From Pisolithus tinctorius (taxonomy: Eukaryota; Basidiomycota; Agaricomycetes; Boletales; Pisolithaceae): a DNA stretch of 64,000 nt. Positions 32,772 to 43,348 of this stretch are shown one piece after another (within the stretch, counting starts at the first letter, position 1; every line of letters starts with the position of its first letter). The notes under the pieces were generated by a model that saw only the letters and a program-made list of their open reading frames with translations, made no database searches and was not told the DNA's origin. A program made the translations under genes and the position numbers. The DNA is taken from the NCBI GenBank assembly GCA_024663395.1, contig JANFAH010000020.1, positions 1,169,131 to 1,233,130 of the forward strand, in the 5' to 3' direction.

Positions 32772-33730
32772 CATGACTTACGTATCTCGTCAGCCATAAC
32801 ATCTCCATGCATGCCTCAACATAGTTGACAGTGCCTTGCCCAAACATGTCCTTCATCACGATCATGGCCATAAGTCACAACAACTGAAGAGAAAATACGT
32901 ACGAGTCTCTCCAGCGAGATAATCTCGCCAGCCTCCAGAGCCCGAAGCCTATCAGTATCATCAGTAGGAGATCACAATGATGCGTGGCGATGCTCACATG
33001 ATCTTTTTCTCTTCGTCCACGGCTTTCGCCAGTTCAAGGCAATCACGAACAAATCTAAGCTTGATCCCGTAACCAACGACCTCCTACAACAGGATTCAGC
33101 CGCGAAGGCACAAAGGCAACTATAGATGTAGCACACCGGCCGTACGCCACCTTGTATGGCCTTTCGAACATCGGGACAGATGAACTCATTCTATAATCAG
33201 TGGTCAGTGGTCAGCAAACATCTCGAAGGTTTCTCATTGTTTCCTCACAGCATTTGCAAGGGGGTTGCCCTCTGCAGCACGAATGGGGGGCGGAAGGGCG
33301 GGGACACCAGCACGAGTACTGGCGACGTTGGGCAGACGAACTGGAGTTCTGGGCGTAGACGGCAGACTGGACAGGTCTAAGAAAGTTTGGTTAGGACCAC
33401 GAGAACGCAGGTTATACGGTGCGTAGCGCCTGATGCCCTTGCGAGCCATACCGCGAGTGATGGGAGACATTGTGTAGTAGAGACGGAGAGGAGTGGTGAG
33501 GGTGGGGTCCATTTATACGAAGTATACTCACGTGCTCACCTGTGTTCATTGCAGAGAAAGAGTCTTCGTGCAGGTGAACTTCGGCTAGGCAAGATGCCAT
33601 CGTGCCGATGACTCCAGAGCGGAGCCCAGTTGGGTAACACGGGTTCTTGATGGCGACACTGGCACCGAAGCTGGTTGGCGGTGCAAGCCTGTGCTCTACG
33701 GATAAAAAACATGAGCTCTCGAGCTCAGTG
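32772..33730 (-). repeat. Third copy of the gene B module
   Basis: Matches 58735-59660 (right palindrome arm) in the same orientation, with scattered substitutions. The 92-aa opening exon (MDPTLTTPLRLYYTMSPITRG..., 33512-33234) and the exon encoding EFICPDVRKAI (about 33190-33130) are both recognisable. At its left edge the segment homologous to the last gene B exon is broken: 'CATAACATCTCCATGC' lacks about 15 bases present in the arm copies. So this copy is probably a truncated pseudogene. Homology ends at about 33730, at a GAGCTCTCGAGCTC palindrome. Confidence 0.75.
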
Positions 33731-34296
33731 AGTGCAAACGCGCTGCTTCGAACTTGTGACATGCTATGACTCTCCAAATTCTAGTGATCGTCGCTTCGCC
33801 TCCAACTTCGATGTGGACACTTTCGAGTCCCAACATGGGGTTGTGGTATGGTGGATAGATTGTAGACACGAGTGGTGCCAAAGAGGCGCTTGGCAGCTGA
33901 AGGGAGTTTGCTATCCATCAATACCTTTCTGCTGAAAATCGTTGGCGGAGTTTGAGGACATGATAAGAGCCTCCTACCTAATAGTGCCAGCTTCGACTAG
34001 CGACACCCGAGTGGCGTGAATTCGCTGATGAGTCATCATGTCTTCGCTCGAACACAAAGGCGTCAGTTTCGGAATCGTTCGTCCGGGCGAAATCGCATAT
34101 CGTTTTCAAGAAAACGATCAACCATAGGTCCAGGTCCAGGATCTTTCATATCGCTGCAGCAGCCCCGCTGACCATGGCTTTCATACTCGAGCAGGGCTTT
34201 CATGTCGTGCGTCGTCGTCGTCTTCTTCCAGGCTCGTCTGCCCTGTGCGCTTTAGAGATTAGGCTTACATAATAGCGATGTTCCTCTGACAAGCCA

Positions 34297-34734
34297 ATGG
34301 CGATTACTGTCGATTGGCCCAGCGGTTCTGGGGATGTCCGGGACGGAATGAAAGACAGTAGGTCCTTGCGAACCCATGCACTTTACTCCCGTTTTGGCTT
34401 CCACGAACCGTCCATTTTCAGATCAATATGTGTGGCATTGAATCTCCCTGCCCGTCTTCTCGTGATCGAAAGACATGAAGCTATCGGGTGGGGCGTCGAC
34501 TTTGTCCCGACGGTGACGACAGCGATATCTGACCAAACAAATGTTTTGGAACCGGGACTCATCACACCCGAATTTCAGGCCGTCGGTCGCTGGCCGGGAT
34601 GCCACAAGATTCCGAAGCCGCCCTTGTGCGGAAACCTTCGTTACACTTACAAGCTGATATATGGGGCCTTGATTCCAGTCAAGTTGGTTTGGTATACCTC
34701 GCCGCTTTCATACCAGCTCTGGTCTGTCAGTTAA
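34297..34734 (+). CDS. Hypothetical ORF, 145 aa, IR-A left copy
   Basis: Open from ATG to TAA, starting MAITVDWPSGSGDVRDGMKD. The other arm has the same ORF with one residue change (Leu to Ser near position 23), so the frame has survived duplication. No recognised domain, no signal peptide, and a moderately hydrophobic C-terminal end (KLIYGALIPVKLVWYTSPL). It could be a real exon or an accident of a recent duplication. Confidence 0.35.
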   Translation: MAITVDWPSGSGDVRDGMKDSRSLRTHALYSRFGFHEPSIFRSICVALNLPARLLVIERHEAIGWGVDFVPTVTTAISDQTNVLEPGLITPEFQAVGRWPGCHKIPKPPLCGNLRYTYKLIYGALIPVKLVWYTSPLSYQLWSVS

Positions 34735-35160
34735 ATCTCATCTAGCTGCACACCTTCTGACTTCTTGTGGCGCCGCCCATCGCCGGTTGGCCTAGTTGAC
34801 CGAGTAGGAACAGACTACATTACGGTATCGAGCTGGCCGCCGTGTCACGGAACATGTAGGCGTACGCAGCTTCTTTCTCAGCGGGTCCAGGCTACCCTCA
34901 CAATTCAGTTTTCCCAAGCTCTTGAACGTTCGACGCTAGAGGCTTTGGTTAAATACGACGACCAAGGGATTCGATACACTACATGCAACGAAATCCACAA
35001 AAATCGTGGCTGTCGCAGAGCGAATGTTATTTACTTTTCTTCTTCTTCATGCTTACTTCGTCGACGTATTATGAGACAAACACTATAAATATTTACTGTG
35101 AACTGATAAGCACGAGAAAAAATCACCGCGTTGTGGACTGCCCGGGGGGCGGGTGTATTA

Positions 35161-35361
35161 TCAACAGTGGTCAAGCACAACTTCTACCGCTGGGTAAGTA
35201 TCGAACAACGCTACCGTATAACGGTTAAGTGACCCCACAAAACTCGCGTCAACTGTCAGAACAACTGAGCGCAGACATGGTAAAAGGGTACGGCAATCAA
35301 AACCATGAGGTCCAGGTCCAGGAGAGTGGGTAGGATGCTGCAGAAGCGCATCTAATAGGCT
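35161..35361 (-). pseudogene. F-box/LRR gene 3' fragment (duplicate)
   Basis: On the minus strand, LLDALLQHPTHSPGPGPHGF and the following ~45 residues repeat the end of the F-box/LRR frame at 44840-44985. Only the last ~65 codons are inside the duplicated segment, so this is a headless copy created by the inverted duplication. Confidence 0.8.
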
Positions 35362-35688
35362 AGTATGATGAGTCACGAGGATGTCTAGTCGTGCAACCAG
35401 AGTAATAGCAAGAGTTGATACCAAATTACAGATCGTACGATTTTTAATATGATGCGTGATGGACAGAATGGTAGATTTTGGGAACTATGAGACCGTTACT
35501 CCTGCAAATGATGGACTGGTGGAGGTAGATCAAGGAAGGAGCGAACTGCTGACCGCAGCCAATCCACCATCGCCACAGCTACATCACGAATAAAACTTCT
35601 CGCTGTAAGAAGGACGAGGCATCCCTCTGATGCCAACCATAACCCAAGCGACAGCACTATATATGCCACATTTCGTACCTAAATAGTG
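35362..35688. other. No gene recognised
   Basis: Intergenic stretch between the end of IR-A and the WD40 gene's stop codon. Nothing recognised. Confidence 0.4.
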
Positions 35689-37413
35689 TTAGTGTTTGGG
35701 TTTGTGTGAATGGGAATCAACCACGCGTACAAAATTGATGATGCCCTCACAAATCTCTCCCCACGGGATATGCAGCCACATTAACCGTACGGCGGCAAAA
35801 GCGGCGGCGGCCCATAGTATGGTGAACACTACTGCTAACGCTACGCGCCCATAATCACTCAAATCCATAGAGAAACGTACGACCTCCAAAACAGTAAGTC
35901 GAGTGAACCCAAACACAACTTACAACGGTAAGAAAACATAACGAACCATCAACCGATGCCAGAATTCTTCAAGGAAATCGACATCCGAAGAAAAGGCTGT
36001 GAAGTCCAGATTAATTACATCCAACGTGAGTCAGGAAGGTACGAACCGATGTCTGCCTTCCAAATTTTAATATAGGTGCCCTGCCCTTTCAACGCAGATC
36101 CGACTGCAATATAGTTCCATGCACCCTGTTGATAAGTCTGTAGGGATGTCGGCCACCACATCACAAACAAGAAATAGGATGTCTCATTATGCCTACCGCT
36201 ACAGCTTGCATAATGTCACCTAAACCGGCGTGGTCAACACTTGAACCGAGTAATCTCACTCGAGCACTTACCACCATGCGGGAGAACCTGATACAAATCC
36301 TTCGAATCCATGTTCCATACACGGACATTTCCGGTGATCGCACCCGAGACCACAGCTCGCCCTCCATGCAGAAATGAAATTGACGAAGGGCATTGTACAT
36401 CGCACTCTGCCTCAAGGTCCCATTTCCAGATGGCCTTCTTGCTACCTAATTTGTAAAGACAAAGACCATCTTGCAGAGTGTTTACAACAAGGACATTCAT
36501 GTCATGGTGAATGGCGGAGCTCGCACTGTTGTGACATTGAGATATACAAATGTGCACGCCCCGTGCACCTGAAAAACTCACATTTGAGAAATTGAGGGGG
36601 GCTTGACGTGCCATGTAATGGTCTTGTCAACGATATTCCACGCCCTGAAAGCCTCGGCATGATCTGAAACGACTATCTCCGCACGGTACTTACACTATAC
36701 CATGGTTGAGGTAGGACACGATAAGCTTGTGGCCGCCACGAATAAAGTGAAGGGCACGCGGTCGGATACGTGAGTCATTCTCAGTGTATTTGGCCTCGAC
36801 TTTAGGCGGCGGAGGTAACCTAGTTGCAGCAGTATATTCATCTGCAGATTTTAACTGGACTGAGAAGCGTAGGATTCTTGGTAGTCACCCACCTTGATTA
36901 TCACCAGCGGTGATATTAACTTGGTTGCCGACACCTATTGCCCAGAGATTCGCGCTTGCGTCAATGTCCATACAGAAAACAGGAGCTTTGACACCCAGAC
37001 GGATAACCTTCTTTTCAAATCCACTCTGAGGAATTTATCACCGTTGGTTGATTATGATGACTCCGAAAGAGGTTACTGTCACTTACGGGTCTGAAATCAC
37101 TCATGGATAGCACCGAGCCATCTTCGCAGCCGCATATCAAGGTCTCTTCTCGAGTGGGATGCCAATGGAGGATATTGATGGCGCTATCGAATACAACGCG
37201 AAAGAGAAAAGAGCCTTTGTGCACGCTCCATATACAGACGGAGTGGTCTGAAGAACCACTCGCGAGATATTTCCCACAGGGAGAAAAGGCAACGGTGTTC
37301 ACGGAATCGCCATGTTCACCGACTAGGGTCTTGTGCTCGACATATGCTGGCATTGTAGTGGTTTTCCAAAGAACAAAGCCCACGGCAGGCCTGGGAGTTC
37401 CATGACACGTCAC
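35689..37413 (-). CDS. WD40-repeat protein with C-terminal transmembrane helix
   Basis: Multi-exon gene on the minus strand. Exon 1 (37413 or 37353 to 37087) carries the first WD40 repeats, with VNTVAFSPCGKYLASGSSDH followed by SVCIW. Exon 2 begins at 37010 (VIRLGVKAPVFCMDIDASA). A further exon (about 36850-36712) encodes RALHFIRGGHKLIVSYLNHG. Exons to 36253 hold more repeats (IWKWDLEAE, VVSGAITGNVRVWNMDSKD). The last exon (about 35916-35689) has one strongly hydrophobic helix (VALAVVFTILWAAAAFAAV) near the end. WD40 propellers are protein-binding platforms; here the helix would anchor it to a membrane, orientation unknown. Introns are 50-80 nt with GTAAGT-like donors. Exon borders between 36253 and 35916 are uncertain. 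It looks intact and host-like. Confidence 0.78.
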
Positions 37414-37860
37414 GTGTTGATTTGCACATCCCTGCCATGTTTTTCCCAGTCACGGGTGGATTTTTCGTACCCTACCGCGTTTTCACTACGAAAAGTTAAA
37501 TCACTAAAATTCAACCCGTAAATCACTTTTGCTGAGTGTCGGAACAGCTGAAGCACAGTGTCTGTCATGGAACTTCAGTGTCATATTGTGACGCTGAAGT
37601 GTCCATTTGGCTTACTAAAAAGTGTTAAGGTCATTGAAATAAAGGTCTCCTCGTCATTGAAAATGGTGTCTATTTCATTCAATATAAATGACAGCTTCAA
37701 GTGGAGTGACGTGCGCTAGAAATGGTGGTAATGCATGTGGAATAAATACCCTATGCGTGAGATGTGACTGAACTTGCGCCGCAGTAACGAGGTAGGAAAT
37801 AGGAGGGAACTTACCTGTAGTGTGCAGATCTACCGCGGGAGGAGAGGTTTTTCAAGCGTG
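37414..37860. promoter_or_regulatory. Upstream region of the WD40 gene
   Basis: About 450 bases without a gene. A CACGTCACGTGTTG segment just upstream of the first ATG (about 37405-37418) contains a CACGTG E-box. The short palindromes ATTTCACT/AAGTGA are unremarkable. Confidence 0.35.
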
Positions 37861-37861
37861 G

Positions 37862-38261
37862 TGAACCCCTCGTCGTCCAGCGTAAAATCCGCTGTGGTGT
37901 CAAGCACAGGGTAGGCTTCCACAAGGGAATTCGTCTCGAGCTCTACTAGGGGTGTCAAGGGGAGCGGAAGAGGGTTGGTATGTGGCAGGGATGCGAACCT
38001 GTTGGCGGCTCCGGATGGTTATTGCGGGCAACGGGCGGGAGAGTCCAGTGGTGGATCTTCGGCCTGCGAAGGTGTCAAGGAAGCAGACGGCGCAGTATAG
38101 AAGGGCAGAGGTGGCGATAACGGAGGGGATTCAAATGGATTGTCTCGCAGAGGGCGACGGAACAAAGGACTTGCAGGGGCAGTCAAATTTATATGGTTCG
38201 GAGGCACAATGGGCCTAGCAGAGAATGAGGAGGAACGACTTGAGAGCTCCGAGGTTGACAC
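37862..38261 (-). CDS. Hypothetical protein, Ser/Pro-rich, model incomplete
   Basis: The minus-strand ORF from ATG 38261 reads MSTSELSSRSSSFSARPIVP and a Pro-rich segment with FESPPLSPPLPFY. A second, out-of-register open stretch near 37960-37830 reads LVELETNSLVEAYPVLDTTA and ends PLLPR-stop. This has the composition of a genuine acidic C-terminus. A short intron between about 38025 and 37990 would join them, but I could not settle on splice sites. No known family. Alternative: two unrelated ORFs. Confidence 0.4.
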
Positions 38262-38539
38262 CTACGTTGACAAGCGGGAGCGTTGGATATCGACAAGAGA
38301 CGCTGCTTGACCCGTGAATACCATTCAAGCGAGCGGGAGAATAACAACACGGAACACAAACTTTGGCAGAGGCCCGCTTTAAAGGCCTCAGGCGTTCCCC
38401 GATGAAGAAGTACGAGTATGAATGACAAGAGGAGGATAGACTGCAAACGAATCAGTGATTTCGATGATGCAAGCAGTCTGTTTAGAATACCCGCCAGCAG
38501 TAGCACCAGCAGTTAGCGCAGCAAGTCTTCACCGGTCAA

Positions 38540-39550
38540 CGTGACACGAGTTTGATGTCATACTTGGGGGTGAGGACTGACGAGAAATCATCACTATTAG
38601 CTTTGAAAAGTAGGCTTGTGCCAGTTCCAGACAGATGGCAAACACCAGATACGCGAGTAAAAAAATTCGTGATCAAAAGGGGAAGGAAGCACACACAATG
38701 CCCGTTCCGAGGACAGGAAGTCGGACGACCCGAGGCAAGAGCGAGACCCAAAATTGAGGGGAAAAAAAATGATTCCAAAAGCGGGCAAGCCAGACGACGC
38801 CAACAGGGAATTCACAGCACGTTTTCGTGTGTCGTTTTCGTGCGTTTTCGTTTTGTTTTCGTTGACCGAGTAATTAGGCCGAAAACAGCAGCTTGCTTTG
38901 ATATCCCGCGTTTTGGCTTCGTTTTGGCGGTTTCCGAGGTTTGAATAAGTGTAAATAAACGGAAATGATGGCTGGCAGGCTGAGTCAGCAGTGGCGCCTG
39001 TGAAAACGTCCAAGTGCCATTTTCATATCGTTTTCGAGTAATAGTTGTAGTGTTCATCGCAGTCATCTTCATCATCGAGGGCTTCTAAGTGCCAGCGGGC
39101 ATTTTCGTCGTCCATAGTTTATCGCTGACTTAGCATACGCGATATCTACTGGAAACTTAGTCTATGCACGTGACCTGACCTACTCCCATTCTCTACGAAG
39201 TGCACCAGACGTTGGCAGAGCACGAGTGCGCGACTGAACCTGACATGTCTTTTGCCTCCGACATGAAACTCCGATGTGTGACTGCATGAACAAGGTAAGG
39301 AGCGCGTCGTGCCCTACAACGTAGGGAACGAGACTGGCATGTAAGAGCCTGACAAGCGACGATGAGTGTGAGGGAATTAAAGTTGTCCTGGGTTTGAATT
39401 TCGGATATTGCCTCGGAATACACCGACACTCAGGCCCGGCTGCTGTACCAGCAGATCGATACGCAGGTACTTCCAGGATCGTCTTACTTAGCCATTATGG
39501 ACCATGCTCATATGTTCCCAGTAAATTTTGTACAGAAAGTAAGCTAGGCG
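38540..39550. other. Intergenic; repeated GTTTTCG motif
   Basis: No gene seen. GTTTTCG/CGTTTTCG occurs at least five times within about 38818-39040, often 8-10 bases apart at the start of that stretch. It may be a low-complexity or regulatory cluster. Confidence 0.4.
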
Positions 39551-39552
39551 AA

Positions 39553-40542
39553 TTACATATCAGGCTTCATAATCGTCAGGGCTTCTTGCTTCCTCTTCGC
39601 CCTCCCCCTGTCAGTGACCATCGTCTTTCTGAGAACCCAGGACGGTTCTCCATTGTCCAACAACTTGAGGCGATAATCTGACAGTGTTGGATGGTGGGTA
39701 TCCACCGCCGCTTTGATCCACCCCGTTTCAGACCTGATCCAGACCTGGAATGCGCGCTCGGTTTGATTGTGGTGAACATATAGGTCTGCAATTTTCCAAG
39801 GATGTTCGTAGGCCTCCGGAACGTCAGGAGGTGAGTCCAACGGTCCCTCTGAAAAGGACCTGTAGAAGGTTACATACTCCTTTTGTTTCCTGATGGCCTT
39901 CTGCGTGCGCTTTAATGGCCAGTTCACGACTGCAGCAGTAGTGGCGGTGGCCGGAATTGGTATCTGGGAATAAGGGTGGTTCGGAAATAACTGAGGGGTT
40001 ATTGGAATGGCTGAAGCTATATTGTCAGGCCTAGTTTGGGTTTTGCCAGGCGAAAACGATGAGGTTGCTGGCTTATGAAGGAAGATGGATGGAGCGACTG
40101 CAGGGCCGTGTGGCTGCTGAGCCGGATGGGTGGGAGTAGGCAAATGAGTGGCTGTTGGATTATAATAAGTGTCCCTCGCCGAAGGACAGACCCTAGAAAG
40201 CCTTCTCTCCCCCTCCGGCAACTGTATATGGTCGATGCCAGCAGGCGGAGCTGATGGTGAAACCAGATTTATTGGTTGGCTTGATCGGGAACTCGGGGGA
40301 TGGATTTCGGCTCTCAAATTATCGAAGGCCATGGACTCGGAAGGCTTCTCTGAAGAAGTCACGGCAGGAGGGTCCTGGCTCAACGTGGTAGGGGCAACAT
40401 GTTCGACAGCGACGACAGGAGTGGGGGTGTGGGCAGGATGGCACACACGTTTTGGTTTTGTTGAATGGGTTTTAGCAGGATCCAGCCTGCTGGACTGACG
40501 TTGGAGACTAACTGGAAGTTGATTCTTGAGTTCTGCATCCAT
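39553..40542 (-). CDS. Hypothetical protein, 329 aa
   Basis: A single open exon from the ATG at 40542. The first 190 residues are Pro/Ser/Thr-rich and probably disordered. A basic segment follows (NWPLKRTQKAIRKQKEYVTF, about residues 208-227). The C-terminal ~100 residues look folded: AYEHPWKIADLYVHHNQTER, AFQVWIRSETGWIKAAVDT, ending in a basic DRGRAKRKQEALT. No family recognised. The intact frame and typical codon use suggest a real gene. An upstream exon could exist beyond 40542; the neighbour at 40600-41185 is on the same strand and might even be the 5' part of the same gene. Confidence 0.6.
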   Translation of the reverse strand: MDAELKNQLPVSLQRQSSRLDPAKTHSTKPKRVCHPAHTPTPVVAVEHVAPTTLSQDPPAVTSSEKPSESMAFDNLRAEIHPPSSRSSQPINLVSPSAPPAGIDHIQLPEGERRLSRVCPSARDTYYNPTATHLPTPTHPAQQPHGPAVAPSIFLHKPATSSFSPGKTQTRPDNIASAIPITPQLFPNHPYSQIPIPATATTAAVVNWPLKRTQKAIRKQKEYVTFYRSFSEGPLDSPPDVPEAYEHPWKIADLYVHHNQTERAFQVWIRSETGWIKAAVDTHHPTLSDYRLKLLDNGEPSWVLRKTMVTDRGRAKRKQEALTIMKPDM

Positions 40543-40734
40543 CGCACTGCAGTTGTGTGAACAAATCAGACCTGCGTCGGGAAGAAAGTCTCACCGAATA
40601 TTTGAATGTTTGTCAACTAGATACTTAGACGAATTAGATCGACCTAAGCGACGGTGGGTAACAGAAGTGATATAGCTGCGGTGGCGAGGGTTAGTATGAG
40701 AAGACCCGAACACGAAACTTGCCACTTGCCTTGC

Positions 40735-41185
40735 TACGCTTGGGGGGTTGAGGTACAGTTTGGAACGCTGCCGACGAACGGGGAACAGTTGGCGAAAGAT
40801 AGGGACGTCCTATCAAGATGTTAAGGATGAGTTACTAACGGGTAGCATCTAGCCTTACATCGCGCTCGAGAGTGACGCCAGGCCGAGGAGGAATATCTAC
40901 AAAGAATGTGACGGGCTTCTCTGGCACTATCATACCTTTACCAGAAAGGAGGCCACGAGGGTATTGAATAATCACAAGCAACGAACGGCGATAGGTAAGG
41001 GCGACTAACAAGGAGAGGCTCCCACTCGAGTTGGAGGCATGGACTTTTTGAACCTGCCGTCCGCCTAAACCTGGAGTGGCGAATGAGCATGATGGGGTCA
41101 CACCATTGATATGGGAGGGATAAAGCATATTGACAGAAAGAAGACAGAAGGAAGAGCACTGCCCGTAGTGACCATTTTCTTTCAC
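40735..41185 (-). CDS. Hypothetical protein, at least two exons
   Basis: Exon 1 from ATG 41185 to about 40862 encodes NMLYPSHINGVTPSCSFATP, YRRSLLVIIQYPRGLLSGKG and VTFFVDIPPRPGVTLERD. It ends at a GTAAGG donor; a GATAG acceptor follows about 50 nt later. The next exon to about 40735 is Pro/Ser/basic-rich (QPPKRSK in one frame). The reading frame of exon 2 and the gene end are not settled. No family recognised. The regular alternation of hydrophobic and charged residues in exon 1 supports a real protein. Possibly continuous with the 329-aa gene downstream. Confidence 0.45.
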
Positions 41186-41965
41186 GATTCTTTCACTGGG
41201 GATCCCTTCATAAGTACATTATTAGTGCCGCAATAACTTTACCCCGGGCCGGCGGGATAGCGACCAAACATCCCCGCTTCGCTCAAGTTAGTTTGTCGTA
41301 AACCTCGTCTCCGTCCATGAATCGGAGTGGTTCTGTGTATTGAAAAAATCAGCCGTAATTCCGACGTTTTCGCGGATCTTGTACTGTTCACTGTGATATT
41401 AAAGGCAATGTTCTGCCAGTCAGTGAACGTTCACACTAGTTACTGAATGTTTTGCAGTGCCCGAAGTCCATCTCACACGTAGATTATCTCAGGCTCATGC
41501 ACACGTGACTGGCCGACAAAAAGCACAGCCTCAGCAGTTGCTACGCAAAGAGAATGACTCAAGAAACCGCTGAAAGTTACGTTCAAGTCAACTTCAGTGA
41601 AGTTCGCTGACCAGCAGAACACTGATCTAAGGTGTCTCCTCGTCCTTACGTGTTCTGCCGGTTCACTGTGTGAGTAATCTCGCCAGCTGCTCCTTGCTGT
41701 GTTCTAGCTCAACAGGGGTGATAAAGAGCTTTTGTTGGACTTTGTATTAAGGATGTCGTTTGTCGTTATGACCTCCTTTGTTGGGTTGGTGCACTGAAAA
41801 TTGTGGTCGTATTCCAGGTCAAATGAAGCTTCAGCAGTGCGATGACGATGCTTAAAAGCAGAATGCGACTCACATGCAACCTCCCCAGCTGCTCACTCTT
41901 ATATTCCGACTGTAAGAAGCCTTAACAGCTACATGAATAAAGCACGACCCCCCAACCCTGACAGG
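41186..41965. promoter_or_regulatory. Intergenic region between divergent genes
   Basis: This separates a minus-strand gene (start 41185) from the plus-strand RING gene (start 41966), so it should hold both promoters. Repeated AGTGAACGTTCA/AAGTTCGCTGA-like sequences lie near 41425 and 41600. No certain TATA box. Confidence 0.4.
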
Positions 41966-42629
41966 ATGGACGATGATGAAGGCTTCGTTGTTATTTCTCA
42001 CGATGCCCTTGAGCCTGCAGAACCTGGAACAAAGACGATTTCCATCGTCGGGGCGGCCGCTGGTTCGTCTCCCATTTTATTATGATTTACAACTCAGGTC
42101 CGCTTGCCACATGCGAGATTCAGATGGATCACAACACGGCGTTGCGCAGGGAGCTTGCTACTACTAGAAACAATTGTTTGGGAGGCTATCCAGAAGGTAA
42201 TGGATGTATTCTGCCGATCGAGTATGAAGCCACTGATGGATTGTTTTAAGATATTTGCTACGGCTGAACGTGACTTGTCCTGTGCCATATGCCTTGGCCT
42301 GCTTTGCCAACCACTCACGTGAGTCATTATCGATCCGTGGACCAGTCGCACTAACGCAACGCTATAACCATAGGCTACCTGACTGCGGACACACCTACTG
42401 TTGTTCATGCCTGGAGAGTTTCTTCGCAAAGCAGGTAGAAAGACGTCCATTTTCACAGCGCACTTGTCCCACATGCCGCAACCATGTCACAAGTGCGCCC
42501 GTACCAGCCTTTACTCTGCATGGACTGTTGGATGGGATGAGTGCTGTTGCTCGGGAAACGCGAGGGGTGCTTGCAGCAAGTCGAGTCCAATTGGTGCCTG
42601 TGTTGGATTCATTCATCGGTGATACTTGA
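41966..42629 (+). CDS. RING-finger protein
   Basis: Starts MDDDEGFVVISHDALEPAEP. The RING is split by a 55-nt intron (42319-42373, GTGAGT...CATAG). Before it lies CAICLGLLCQPLT; after it LPDCGHTYCCSCLESFFAKQ and later CPTC. The order CX2C...CXHX2CX2C...CX2C fits a C3HC4 RING, which binds two zincs and recruits E2 enzymes, so this is a likely ubiquitin E3 ligase. Introns upstream of the RING (about 42059-42100 and 42200-42250) are inferred but not fixed. The C-terminus reads VPAFTLHGLLDGMSAVARE and ends DSFIGDT. Similar short proteins with N-terminal coiled coil plus RING are common in mushroom genomes. Confidence 0.75.
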
Positions 42630-43302
42630 AGAGGATACGAAGGGATGCTTGCTGGGAACGCCTACTGTCAATCTTGTGTGTTGCAGATAGTATATGAATG
42701 AGTTGGTTATCTGTGAATATCTTACTCGATGGATATTGTATGGATGAAAACTAGATGTGAATGCACAATAGGACCACCCCCCGCAGAATACCTCCATACA
42801 ATTCTCTTCTCCTTGCGCCTTCACCGTTTCCTAGCGACCCGTTACCAACCTTGTCTGACCGCAAATTACCCGAACGGTCCTTAGAGCTAACCTCATAGCA
42901 GAAACATGAATTCCGACCGTCAAACGTCTGTGGGTTCGGGATGTGTAGTAGAGGGTCGAGCTTGAGAGGGAGCCAGCTGAGGTGTAATACGGCCGTGGAA
43001 GATCTAGAGGCAACTGGTGCGGTATCTGCGTAGGTTGCCTGTTGCTTTCGAATGCTCTCTGATCTCTTCGGTGTGGTCTCGCGATTGCACCTCAAGCAAA
43101 GTCGCAAGCTAGGTTTATGCCGAGCCTGGACGGCATTCTCCGAGTTACCATAACCTTGGCCTCCGGTCTGGCAATGCGTGAATGCTAGCATAACAAAGAA
43201 TGGGTGAGTTCCCGTGATTTGTGGCAGGCGTCGGGATAATTCTCCGCCCTGCCACTCCTCCTTTGTTTTGAGGTGGTTAAAAGAGAGGAAACTACAGGAT
43301 AT
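42630..43302. other. Intergenic; long antisense ORF judged spurious
   Basis: A minus-strand open frame (43338-42751) has no family features and a biased, non-protein-like composition. I treat it as chance or 3' UTR sequence. No other feature recognised. Confidence 0.35.
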
Positions 43303-43346
43303 TGACGCGTTGGTCTCTGGTAATTTACCAGTTACCAACGCGTCAG
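43303..43346. repeat. 44-nt near-perfect palindrome (hairpin)
   Basis: TGACGCGTTGGT...ACCAACGCGTCA arms of 12 nt enclose a second inverted pair, CTGGTAA/TTTACCAG, with almost no loop. It lies directly upstream of the F-box gene. It could be a cruciform, a transcription-factor site, or a tiny foldback remnant. Confidence 0.8.
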
Positions 43347-43348
43347 TA

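Larger units (their letters stand above)
33916..35361 (+). repeat. Inverted duplication IR-A, left arm
   Basis: About 1.44 kb, nearly identical to the reverse complement of 44841-46278. It contains the 145-aa ORF (34297-34734) and the 3' end of the F-box/LRR gene on the minus strand. The arms are separated by about 9.5 kb of host-like genes. Confidence 0.9.

Noticed and set aside
42751..43338. 195-aa minus-strand ORF
   Set aside because: No family signature, improbable composition, and it overlaps the palindrome and the 3' region of the RING gene.
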